DNA of 64,000 nt from assembly GCA_015499995.1 (NCBI GenBank), contig JADNRV010000088.1, positions 163,995-227,994 of the forward strand, read 5' to 3'. This document shows, one piece after another, positions 24,768 to 36,000 of the stretch. Position 1 is the first letter of the stretch. Every line of letters starts with the position of its first letter. This stretch comes from Flammula alnicola (taxonomy: Eukaryota > Basidiomycota > Agaricomycetes > Agaricales > Strophariaceae). Under the pieces are notes generated by a model, which was given only the letters and a program-made list of their open reading frames with translations, did not search any database and was not told where the DNA came from. A program made the position numbers and the translations under genes.

Positions 24768-25109
24768 CTACTCCAAAAGGTGACTGCCGCGCCCATTCCT
24801 GCCTGGGGTCGAAGGAAATGCAGGTGAATGCGGCGGCACGCGCTGGAGAAGGGAATTTCGCATCGCCTTGCTACCCGCCGATTCCAAAGAGAAGGAACTG
24901 AATCGAGAAGACAAACCCTCGACGTTACTTGTATAAGTGGCTCTGGACACTGTCGATTTCCCGAACAAATTAAACATATCGGGGAGGATTTCTGTCGGCC
25001 TCATTGTGTGTACGATGAACTCTCGATCGTTGTTATCTTCGTCTACGGGAGGAAGAGGAACAGAGCGCAAGCGTGGCGTCTTGGGCAGGGCGGAACGTGC
25101 AGAAAACAT
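24768..25109 (-). CDS. Small hypothetical protein
   Basis: An open frame of 113 residues with an N-terminal Pro/Arg-rich stretch (ALPKTPRLRSVPLPP), a middle EFIVHTMRPTEILPDMF segment and a Ser-rich C-terminal half (GLSSRFSSFSLES). I do not recognise a family. Support is modest: an intron-like sequence (GTAAGT...CTGTAG) lies just upstream of the ATG on the same strand and could be a 5' UTR intron, with a TATAAA-like motif in between. It may be a real short gene or chance. Confidence 0.35.
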   Translation of the reverse strand: MFSARSALPKTPRLRSVPLPPVDEDNNDREFIVHTMRPTEILPDMFNLFGKSTVSRATYTSNVEGLSSRFSSFSLESAGSKAMRNSLLQRVPPHSPAFPSTPGRNGRGSHLLE

Positions 25110-27466
25110 TTATATGTCTATTCAGAAAGTCAGCGACTACAGAGGCAATTAAGAGGAGAGATACAGCCAAGGGAACTTACTTGTGGTAGAGGCTTTTATG
25201 AGCGGCTGCGGCGAATACGCGATAATTTGTCTGCCAATGCTCGCTCGGGTGGCACAAAAAGGTGATGGGAGGCTCGAATGCGATGAAAGTGGGGACAATG
25301 AAAGGGAGTCTGATGTTTATAAAACGGCGAAATCCGACATTTGAAGGTCAGACGGTTTTACCCCCTTTTGGAGCGGAGTGGCCGCGTTGATTCGTTTAGC
25401 AGCCGGAATACGCTTTGCATGACCTCGCGATATCCTGCCGTTATTGCTTTATTATCCATAGGGGGACGAGGGCAGCTCTAGACCTCTCATTACCCGGGCA
25501 GTTCGAAGGAGGAGAACATTTGCAGGCGTTGCCTGACTCACAAACTCTTTCAAGTCTCATTGGCAGGAAAGGGCCCACTGTGCAAGCAAAACTCTCGCGA
25601 TCTTGCCGGCGCCATGCCCCAGACAGACATTCGTCCATGAGATCCAACTTTTCATCTTATCATGTCAGAGATAAGGGCTTCATAGGCCACAAAGATCATT
25701 TCCATCGGGTTATTTGGTTCTCTTTGCTTTCTTCGATCCCATTGAGAGCAAGGTCACGCTGGCGGAGCTGAACATGTCGAAGATATGAAAGACTAACATT
25801 AGTCACCCACAATGAGGACCTGATGACCGCTAGCCTTATTCTGACAGAATCATCACTTGACCATTGACTCTGCCGCCTATCAGTCCGTCATCCTTGCGCG
25901 CTACAAGGAACAATTCACGGAAAGCAAAGCTTTTTAGTCGCCTTCCTATTCGGTCGAAGTTGTCGTTGATATCTGGGTGAATGTCCCACTTCAAGGCGCA
26001 TCGATAACGATCAATAAAATTGCCCCATGGTATACATATCCCCAGAATGTAAAGGTAAAAGCATGGAGGACACAAGCCTGGCACAAGACTATGCTTGTCC
26101 TTAACAATCAGAAGATCGCCCAGATGACGGAATCGCATTCTCGATGATATCGAGATCCTAATGGTGGGCCACGGATCTTCAAACGCTCAATCTTCCCGTA
26201 TATGAGGAGTAAATTTTGGGGTCGGGATCAGGAATTCCGAGAAGCCTTACTACATGTATTGTCTTAAATCGTATCATTGACCTACTGTGTGATGAGATTG
26301 CGACATTGATTTAAGAGGCATTTGCGATGTCAGCGTCGAGTACGTACACCGTCATTACATAAATTCGAATGCAATTAAGCGCTTAAAGTAAGTTACCTCG
26401 GGATGAGATAAGCTATATATACTGTACTAAGTATGGATTGATGGTCTCTGTAACTTTTGGAGAAGTCCAACGTTCATTTCCAGAGGAGATACTTACAGCA
26501 GAGGAACAAATAATCATCCTTTGTACAGGGCGGCGGCGGTGTCTGTCATGACTTCATTTATAGAATTACTGAAGGACCCATGATCGGACCTCGTGTACCT
26601 ACTGATGATGTCATTGGTAAATTGCATTCGGTTTAGCAACTTCAGCCCCAGCAAACATGTTATTTAAGTCCGTCTCTATAGTAGAATCAGGCCTACCGGA
26701 TACTATGAGAGTTAGCTATGCCTAAGAAGCAATCGCCGCTGAACAATTATGGCCGACCTTGGCAGATACAGACGACCTTGTCCACAGCTGTGACTTATAA
26801 TTAGGGAAACTCGAGGTAGTGCGAGACGGTCAGAGCAATCGTAGAGATGCCCGTATGTATTGTAACTGAAATTCGGGTCGAATCTACTCTCCGACGTGTA
26901 CGTGGAAATCAAGAGCTTCTCTGGGTAAAGGCAATGGCGTGAGCTGATATATTTGGAGATTTGTGTACGTATGACGATCAGTTATGTTACTTATGTAGCA
27001 GCCTGACAGTGAAAGATCTGAAAGGGCAATGAAAGGGAAGCTAACAGAGTTTGATCGATTATGCGTGAGAACTGATGTGGCGGTGAAAGAGGCCTGACTC
27101 AGGAACGCAAGGCAATACACCATTTGGGTCGCTTCGGAATATCGGACCAAGCACTGCTTCCATCCAGGGCCAAAGTCTGTAAAGTTGGGAGGCGAGTGAA
27201 ATTTCGCGTATATGAAATATGAATATATAGCATCGTGTAAATCGCGACCAATGGCGTGTAAGGTACTGTACATTGCGAGTATATGTATGGTGTTGAGTGG
27301 TTAAATGTACAGTGAGGAAGCCAGGGAGTTTTACAAGGCCATCTAGGGATACAGCGACGAGCGTTGGAATGCACTCGCGCGAGGGGTATGAGGGTAACCG
27401 GGTATACATCGTCTTAAACGAAGCGGGGATGAAGGTCGGAAGTGGATGGGATCACAGTTGATTCCA
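25110..27466. other. Gene-poor region
   Basis: About 2.4 kb. The frame 25836-26138 (-) is the most protein-like in composition but I cannot place it in any family or link it by splicing. No element boundaries found. Confidence 0.45.
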
Positions 27467-28120
27467 TCATGAAACATGGAGAATCCATCCTCCGACACCT
27501 CCTTTCGACGATGTAAGTCCCTTGAAGTGAGTATGTTCTCCAAGGAAATCCACGCGTTTCAGGCCATGGGCCTTCTCGTCCTCGTAGGCTCTGACGTCCG
27601 ATTGTCGCTTATATCGAAGCTGGTATGTGGTGGTGACTTTCTTTTTGGCGTCGGGGGAGGGGATCAATGCAAACTCTGCTGCTGTGACGTTGATCCGCAA
27701 GGCTCTGTAAAGGGCCTCGAATACGTCGCCGATGGTCACGTAGCCAATGGTTTTTGAGCGTGGGACGACGGTAACCCGCCATGGCAGCCTAGGGCACGAG
27801 ATATCCATAAAAGGAACTGTCGGCATGGTCGCGGGCTGATCCCAGATGTCTGCGGGCATAGGATACATGAGGGGTTTGATAGTGGAGGGTGAGTACGAGA
27901 GGTCGTACTCCACTGCGGGGCTCGCGGTGACACTCAGCAAGCAATGGGCAACCGCAGCGATTCCGGGTAATGGGGTGTTGTGGTAGGGTGACCCGAACCC
28001 GAGTGGTGGTGGTGTGACGGGGCCAGTCGACGAGGGCAACGTCGAGCTCGAGAAGGTTGGTGATGGTGTACTCGAGCTCGGGAATGAACTCGTCGAAAAG
28101 TGGACGTGCTTTCCGGGCAT
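27467..28120 (-). CDS. DUF6699 domain protein 4
   Basis: A 217-residue member of the second subgroup, which begins with a short basic-hydrophobic motif; here MPGKHVHFSTSSF, compare KRVHF at 45391 and KQVRF at 41836 and 48447. I chose ATG 28120 because it places this motif at the N-terminus; the open frame extends to 28216. A Ser/Pro-rich linker ending GPVTPPP follows, then VEYDLSYSPS, WDQPATMPTVPFMDI, LPWRVTVVP, VTIGDVFEALYRALR, KKKVTTTYQLRYKRQ, LKRVDFLGEHTHFKGL and a terminal GGWILHVS. The TPPP element and the 'K+VDFL' motif recur in the plus-strand and inverted-block members. A 14-bp perfect palindrome sits about 290 bp upstream (28410-28423). Confidence 0.8.
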   Translation of the reverse strand: MPGKHVHFSTSSFPSSSTPSPTFSSSTLPSSTGPVTPPPLGFGSPYHNTPLPGIAAVAHCLLSVTASPAVEYDLSYSPSTIKPLMYPMPADIWDQPATMPTVPFMDISCPRLPWRVTVVPRSKTIGYVTIGDVFEALYRALRINVTAAEFALIPSPDAKKKVTTTYQLRYKRQSDVRAYEDEKAHGLKRVDFLGEHTHFKGLTSSKGGVGGWILHVS

Positions 28121-31100
28121 GATAAGGGATGAGCGTCTGACTGTGATGTGATTTGGGAGGGGAGACGGAGTGTGGATGTACCAGCGGGCACAAGCTTGAT
28201 TAGGAGTTTGGGGCATTCATTTGACGGTATTATATGCGTTCTGCGCATTCCTTGGAAGGGGTCATAGTTGCATTGAGTCAACCAGATAGACCTCTTTCGT
28301 CGAAGAACCTCACTGTCACTGCCCCGCTGCCGCAGCGCCATCCTGCGTCTAGATGACTCACACAGCCCGCGGCGGGTCGGTGTATGAAAAAGACGGGTCA
28401 GGTGAGCCGTTTAGGCGCCTAAATATGCACGTGATTTATATTTGGCAGAGTTATTTTCACGAGCCTCCTCAGCTCCTGCACCGCCCCGTCCCGGTCCGAC
28501 TTTTTGCGCATGGTGAAGAGATCCTCTGACGGTTGATAATACTTGATATCCTGAATACTGATGGGGGCCGCTCATCGTTGCGAGGTAGTGATCCTCACTG
28601 CTAGAATCTGCAATCGAGCGTTATCCACAATGCTACCAATGACTACCCTAGGTGACTCAATTGAGATCTTCTCACAAAAAAACACATCCGTTGACAGCGG
28701 GATCAACATGATGCGCTTTCTCTTTTTCTCCCCCTAATGTCCCGCATGACCTCTCACCCCGAATACCTGAAAATGGGCAAGCTCCCAAGAGTCCACGTAG
28801 AACTTCGCTGGAACTCTGACTCTGCGCCTGTCTTATCTCCGGTTCCGTCCGTTCGCGGCCCCAATCCAACTTTCCATAGTCTGTGGATAAGGACGTCATC
28901 CGAAAGAAATCGCATTTGCTTCTGCTGCGTGATACTTTGCATGATCTTCCCTTGGATTCGATGCAGTTCGATGGCAACCAACAACTGACGTATCCATAGT
29001 GCTGGGAAAGCACGGGCATTTTCATTGCTCTGTCCTCCCCGCTTTTCGAAATCTTGCATCTCGACAGTTCAAATGTCGGCGAGAACACATCGGAAGGGAG
29101 TAAATAAGCGGTGCGCTGCTCTTGTGCGGATAACGGGGGGCTTAAAGCAATTGGCGCCCGTTACTGCGCAGTCGGCTCCAGGCGCTTGTGTATTTTTGGA
29201 GCGCTAGCATTTGACCTTCGGCTTGCACAGGTTCTTGGCTATCCATGCGTCTAATTGGGGACAGACATTTACCGATGGAGCTGTCTGGGAACAAAGTACT
29301 GTTTACGCCATAGGAGGAGGATGGCAATGCACATTCGATTCGTCAGTCAACCAGTGTCCGTGTAGCATCACCACCGCGATCGGTGAAAGTACGTACTCAC
29401 ATTCAGTTCGCATCATGATGGCGATACATTGTTCTTTATCTTAGTCACCCCATGAGAGGGAAATGCATATAGTGCTCTTTCTTTTCTACGTAAGCTCTGG
29501 CTTGCTCGACAATCAATTTGCCTCTTCATCTCCGCGCCCTTCCTACCGGGCGCAGCTGCGCAGTTAGGGTTTCTCATCTCCATGTATTACATAGACTGAT
29601 TGTGACGTCTATTTCTGTGATCGTCATTAAAACATGTGGATCCTTTCACCCTTATGATGGTCATTCCTTGCAACTCGCAGAATCCACCTCTCTCCTGCAT
29701 ATGTGGGGTTGATTCCTGTCATACGGTAGCTCTTTTTAATGATTGACACGGCTTCAAATTTAACGAACTTCCCTCTCCATTAGTGTGGTCTCAGGAAAGG
29801 TACATATTACTTTGACATGGCCAATTCGATCGAATGTCGTTACTGTTATGTTGCACGTTTTGTGTCAGTTCGTGTCTCAGAAGATAACTGTATTCCGGTC
29901 CTCTTTCAGTACCTATTAGTCCGAAAGTTTCTGTATCTATCAGCTCGAAGCCGCCAGTTCCCTAAAGATGAAACCATGGCGTAATAATTTGCGCGCAATG
30001 CAGACAGGGAGGTCGCAACTTTATTGAGCTTCAGTTCTGAGACCTCACAACTACGTAGCTCCAGAAGCTCAAGCTGGAGAACGACTTATTGATGATTGAG
30101 TTTACAGGATGTGTATCGATTGGGATATCATCCGACGTGCCCACGAGCGCTTGCTCAGGGATTATCGATTGCAGATCGGCAGCCTATGCCGCAGTCTCCC
30201 ATTTACTTTGAGTTCATGTGCGTATACGTAAGAGCACAATCTCTGAAACAAAAGGTGCATATGCATGCCTGTCACCTATTAATAACGGACTGATAGGTGT
30301 CGCCCGACAGAGGGCTGCTGGCGACCTGGCAGCCTGAACGATTCTTTCGACACCGCGTTGGTCGACATCGAGCGCTGGTGTGTTTGGCTGAATATGATAA
30401 CCAGATGTTCCCTTAGCAGTCCATTTGCCCTTGGCCTGTATACCGCCTTTCAGGTTCAAACAAGGGGCATGACTCATCATGTCTGTCGATCAAAGATCAA
30501 TGTAACTGTAGCATCCATAACATTGCGACTCTGTGCACTTGATATATCCTACACGACACGTGCTGATAAAGAGTCATATAACAGCACATTTAATGATTTA
30601 GCTCGGTTTTCTCTCCATTCTTCAAGCTTCGATCCTCACCGAGCTCGAGCTCTTCTATTTCTAGCCCAATCAGTTGCTTCACCCGTACGTCGCTGCCATG
30701 ACATTAGCCCGAACCATATCTCCTTTAAGTGATATTGTAGGGCGTACTTGTTTCAGACGATGACGTCTGTATTCGTCGGTGTGGCATTTACCAGTGCATC
30801 GGGCTACAAATGGAGCATATAGAACTCTGTTGCTGAACGGTTCTCCGTGCTTGCCCGTGTAGTGTATAGCGTGGGGGATCGATGCTAGTTTTGTTTTAAA
30901 CCCTGATTTTATATCGAGTACAGCAGCAGGACGTGGCACTGCTAATGGGGAATCGTCTCCCACAAAGCCCATTCGAGATCAGGTTGTACTTGGGTCCAAG
31001 GTGGCAGCACTCGTAAGTTCAGAGGTTGCCTGAACAAATAATACGCAATGCACGATTGCTTGCTTATAAACTTTGACATATCATGGTTTCTCGTTTTGTT

Positions 31101-31255
31101 TCTCTTGCCAATACCCACAATCCTGCTACCATCTCGACGACGTCCCCTGATATAGGTGAGATCCTTTGGGAACCGAATACTGTTCTTTTCTGACTGGAAG
31201 TCGATGTGATAACACATGACTCGCTAGTCTAGGCGGCTGCACTCACAGATCTTAT
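28121..31255. other. Gene-poor region between divergent DUF6699 genes
   Basis: About 3.1 kb holding the upstream regions of genes 4 (-) and 5 (+). Several open frames (28672-29088 -, 30358-30732 +) lack motifs. No tRNA or repeat boundaries seen. Confidence 0.45.
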
Positions 31256-31987
31256 ATGGACGTCCCTCGACCCCGGAGAAGTATCCGTTTCACTCTAGAC
31301 GATGTAACCATAGAGCGCCAAGCTTCAGACTCTGAGAATGTCGGTGACGATAGTCCGCTGGATTTGACTGATCCGGGAACCCGTTTAACTGTCTCTCCGA
31401 CGCATTCACAATCATCCACCTCGTCTAACAGCGGCCCACTTACTCCTCCACCATCAATACCGATCCTGATCGATTGTAAATCCAATGTCACATCAGAGAG
31501 CGGCGACCACCCAGTTATCCATCATTCTCTCTCTATGGAGGGGTCGTTCTTTTGGGATATGGCTCGTACTCCCGACAATCTCAAGGTTCTCCTAGAGGAC
31601 GGCGATGAACCAGCTGTCACATCAAGCCTGTCTCAGGAGCCGGTATCACAATTTACGTTAGCCCTTGACGGCATTTACAATTGGAAGATAGAAGTCACGC
31701 CCCAACACCAGGATTTCCCTTCTGTGAGAGATACACTTACACACATCTATGTCAATCTCGCGAAATTTGTTGCGAGAGGCGACGCGGAGCGCCTTGAATA
31801 TTCTCTCAAGCGGCGGGTGTATGAGGCCAGAGAAAATAGATGCCGTGATATCGTCTTGGATGTGTCTGAAGAACCATTACGAAGGGTGGATTATCTCTGC
31901 GGTTTCCGAAGATTTCTTGGAATATCTCCTTTCGTGGACGCGGGAGACTTCAGATTGAACGTTGGTACCTTACCATCACGAGATTGA
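31256..31987 (+). CDS. DUF6699 domain protein 5
   Basis: A 243-residue, single-exon member of the VxF subgroup and the only one on the plus strand as the window stands. Order: MDVPRPRRSIRFTLDD, an acidic/Ser-rich linker ending SGPLTPPPS, HHSLSMEGSFFWDMARTP, LALDGIYNWKIEVTPQ, VRDTLTHIYVNLAKF, the basic EYSLKRRVYEARENR, LRRVDYLCGFRRFLGIS and FRLNVG near the end. The domain core (about residues 80-238) is complete. It lies 600 bp before the left end of the MULE transposon. Its flanks share no obvious sequence with the minus-strand paralogues. Confidence 0.75.
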   Translation: MDVPRPRRSIRFTLDDVTIERQASDSENVGDDSPLDLTDPGTRLTVSPTHSQSSTSSNSGPLTPPPSIPILIDCKSNVTSESGDHPVIHHSLSMEGSFFWDMARTPDNLKVLLEDGDEPAVTSSLSQEPVSQFTLALDGIYNWKIEVTPQHQDFPSVRDTLTHIYVNLAKFVARGDAERLEYSLKRRVYEARENRCRDIVLDVSEEPLRRVDYLCGFRRFLGISPFVDAGDFRLNVGTLPSRD

Positions 31988-32578
31988 CACAACTTATCTG
32001 AAGCGCATGCTTAAATCTTACGGTCATTGTCTTACTGAATTCATTACTGTTAGTATAGTGTAATTACTAATAAAGGTTTCACCATATTAGTTTTTCGATT
32101 TCTTGTTTATTCGAATATGTAATTTTGCTTGCTTTGAGTGTTATAACGAGCCCATGACGAGGAACTCGAAGTTTTCCAGCGCCGAATAACTGCATAATGG
32201 ATAACATAAGATCAAAAGTGAAGAGCGCAGAAGATCTGGATGACGCATGCTTCGCTTCCTCTTCACGGCGATCACTGATTACCAGCACTAGTATTCAGAT
32301 AATTGTCCAATACGGCTGGATGGAATATAGGCGTCCTTCTAAATTCTTTCTAAGCGAAGGTGCAACGGGCGTTGGTCAACTTTATCCGTAGAACTTTCGT
32401 GAGATATCGATAAGGCATAGACTTATATAGTTGCGTATTGAAGGTGTAGTTGCGTTCTGTAAGGAGCGGTAAGCGAAGCCCCTGTGGTGTCGCCTTCCAG
32501 CCCCGTATCTTTTTGGAGCGTTGGTCCCACCAACAAGGTCTGCAAATTCACTTCTGTGAAGCACATGCCATGGATACG
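31988..32578. other. Intergenic, left flank of the MULE
   Basis: About 590 bp between the DUF6699 stop and the left target-site duplication. No gene seen. Confidence 0.5.
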
Positions 32579-32587
32579 CCAGTAAAT

Positions 32588-32631
32588 GGATTATTCTATT
32601 TGGAAACCCCCCTTTCACGTTTAAACCCGGG
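32588..32631 (+). repeat. MULE left terminal inverted repeat (44 bp)
   Basis: Identical to the reverse complement of 38664-38707. The inner end runs into an 18-bp perfect palindrome (TTTAAACCCGGGTTTAAA). Confidence 0.93.
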
Positions 32632-33055
32632 TTTAAAGCCTTCATCAGAGAAACCCCCATGATAATGCAGAATTGCAATTATCGGCAGAGATTCATGCCG
32701 AGTTGAAGCGGAGTTTCTGTATATTATGTAAGCTACCCTTGCGCCACGATCTGATCAACTTGAACTTGATTGACCAACTCAAATGTTCGCATAACCAGAG
32801 GTTGGTTTCTCTGACGCTCATTACTTTAAATGAATCTTTTAGAGGATTAGGTGCCTCGTATGCTGGCTTTCACCAAGTTATGGTGACAATAAATGACCAA
32901 TACTTGCGCTCAATCTCTCTTGATTTGTCCAGTCTATTTCATATTTGCTGCCCCCTATGAATCTATTTCATATGATAGTATATCGTCGGTATCTTCAGTC
33001 TGCTTGACAATTCTATCCCCTTGCCTTCGCAAAACACGATTAGCAACTACTAGCA

Positions 33056-36000
33056 ATGTCTTTTTCAACCTATGCCGCTCCTCCTCCCCATCTTGCCTTC
33101 TCTGCAGAGTTCTTTAACTCTCTTAAAATTTCCCAAATACCCGACCTGTCTTACCCCTCTCTTGCAGAAATAGGATCTGTATACTGGACTGCATTTTCTA
33201 TTGAGATGCCCAGCTCTGCTGCAGCAACAATCATCGTACCTGGAGAGGTTTTACCTCATTTTTCCGACCTCCGCCCTATTACCAGTGAGATGGAGAAGGA
33301 ATTCAAGGATGGAATGCGTTCAGTTTACATCAAGTTCACACATTCAGGGGTCAACTATTCGGTCAATTATTCATTTTCGAAAGTGAGTGTCCATGAAATA
33401 CAACGGACAATAAGTTATACTGAAGAGAGATTATTCTTCTATTCTATTCAGATTAATTTAATTCGGAACATTAGCAATTATCAGCTTGCTGCTCAAGAGT
33501 GTCGCCATCTTCTTACCCATCTAGAATTACCGCGATTTCAATTTCTTGGGCTTGCGCTTGAAGCCTTCCACAATGCTCCTTTCCTTTCCCGCATACACGG
33601 TTTCTTCGTCACGGATTTTCCACTCTACAAGCTTGGCTGTCTTCTCGGAGAGAAATGGCTCGAAGAAGATGTCTTTAATGCACTTGCCGAGCTCTCCTAT
33701 TTTCGTCGTGCTTTGCACGAGAAGACTTTCAATTCTGCTCCAATTGGATCCTCATCACTCTTCCATCACGCTCCACAATCCCTAATCCTCCCAACTACCT
33801 TTTTAATAAATGCCCGTCAAGCCTATTTTCATTCTCAAATTTATACTGCGGAAATTATCGCCCTGCGAGAGCGCGTTCAGAAGACCACTCTACGCATAAT
33901 TGCTATGAGTTTGGTGATGGACGATCACTTCACTGCCTTTATATACCGCCCTGGATCCGACTACATCGAATACGGTGATTCTATGCATCAGCCGCCACCA
34001 TCCAACATCCTTCCGCTAATTCAATGGGTATTTTCCGGAATATGTCAACCCCCAATCTCGAGAATTAAGCATGGATTTATCGCAAAGCAAGGCCCTGGAA
34101 GCGGTGAAGGCAGTTGCGGCATAATTGCCCACAATTTTATTGAAATTGCTGTCGGGTCGCATCCTGAGGGGGTGCGACGATGGAATGGGTCCAAGTCGCA
34201 GCTATTTAGGGATGCTGCCCTTCAAGATTTAATACTCTACCACTATACAGCAACTCAGACCGCCGGTAAATTCTCAAGCTGGACCTCCGATATCCTGGAT
34301 TCGTCGAACACAAGCATGGATGGAATGGAGGTGAATGTGTCGATAGGATTAGGTTATAACGACTTCAATAATTTCGGCCTCCTTGTAAGCGCCACCTTTA
34401 ATGAATTACCTTCGTTCTTCTGATTAAATTGGTTACAGGACAACCATCCAATCCTAGCTTTCTGCAGCTCGAAAGCTTCACAATCAGAACTTCAATCGGG
34501 CCTTCAACTGATTCAACAGCCCAAGGTACCTACTGTGGATCAATTGCCCTCGATATCAACATCTCTTCTGCCTCCATTTACTCTCGCCGTGTCTCAATCA
34601 GTATCAGCTCCTTTTCCGCGCAAAGTACCATCGCAAAGTTCACTCTCATTGTCACCTACCCATCCAGGTCAGAAGCGGCGTCGCAGAAGCCTGGATGGCA
34701 CATCAAATGTCTTGCGACCCAAAGTCATGAAAGCAGAAGCTGAAACACCACATACTTCGGACGTAGCAAGTCTCACCCACAATTTTATGGATTTATGTTC
34801 TCCTAGTCCAAACCAGAAGTCAGAATCGAAGTCGTCTCATGGATATGCAAAGGCTGAACCTGTCAACTGCATCATCGATCTTTGCACACCGGAGAAAGCC
34901 AAGCGGCCCAAACTTTCCCTTGCGTTTGCCAGCGTCTCTGATTCCGACTCTGATAACCAACCTGTAACGCCAATCTATGTCAAGAAAGAGAAACCAGAGG
35001 CACCTTCCGTGATTGACCTTTGTACACCTAACCAATCCGACTCGGTTACTCCAATAAAGCGCGAATTCAAGACTGAGAAACCAGATGCACCATCTGTTAT
35101 CGATATCTCCATGCTATCTGACAAGAAGCCCACTCACCCTGCTCATCGACCGCCGGTTGAAATAGCACCTGGGGTTGTGCGCATTGGAGCGCTTTTCAAT
35201 TCATGGGAAGAAGCACAATCAGCTATATACACACGTGAAGAGCGTCTGGGGCATCATTGGCGAATAGGTCAGAGCAAGACAGATAATTGGAAAAATCGGA
35301 AAAAGATTACCTTCCGATGCAATCATTACTATCAACATGTTCCCGTTCATTCTATCGACCTAGATCCAGCCGACCATCGCAAGGGAAAGTCGATCAGAAC
35401 AGACTGCCAGGCTCATGTCAACGTTAGCAGACAAGATGGTGGAAAGTGGAGAATCACCTTGGTTGACTGGGAACATAATCATCCTCGTGAAATTCCAGAA
35501 GGAGGTTCCATTAGGCGTCCTGCAACTGAGGATCAGAAGATGAAGATTTCCCAACTAGCAAATGCGACGTCTCAGACCTTCTCCCGTGGCCAAATTGCAG
35601 AGGTCCTAAAAGCGCAATCTGGCGAGTGTCCGCTTGAGCCCCGTCAGATCACCAACGCTATCAACAAAGCTCGAAGGGAGGCACGCGAAGAGGTCGACAA
35701 ACTGGGTGGCGATATGCATGCCATTATTGCGAGTCTTCATGAAAAGATGCAGGAGACTCACGGGTGGCGCTATGAGCTCAAGTTGGATGAAACCTCGGTC
35801 GTGACTGGAATATGGTGGCAATCGCCTCAGCAAGCTCAGCTTTGTCAGCGATATGGCGATGTCCTAATCAATGACAATACCTACAATCGAAATCGCACTG
35901 GATATCCCCTCAACATTGGCATCGGAATCGACGGTCATTGTTCTTCACGCAATCTGTGGTACGCTTTGCACTCCATTGAAGATGAAGCACATCATTCCTG

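Noticed and set aside
32619..32636. The 18-bp TTTAAACCCGGGTTTAAA palindrome as a site-specific attachment site
   Set aside because: It is the inner edge of the MULE inverted repeat; no recombinase gene or second site supports that role.
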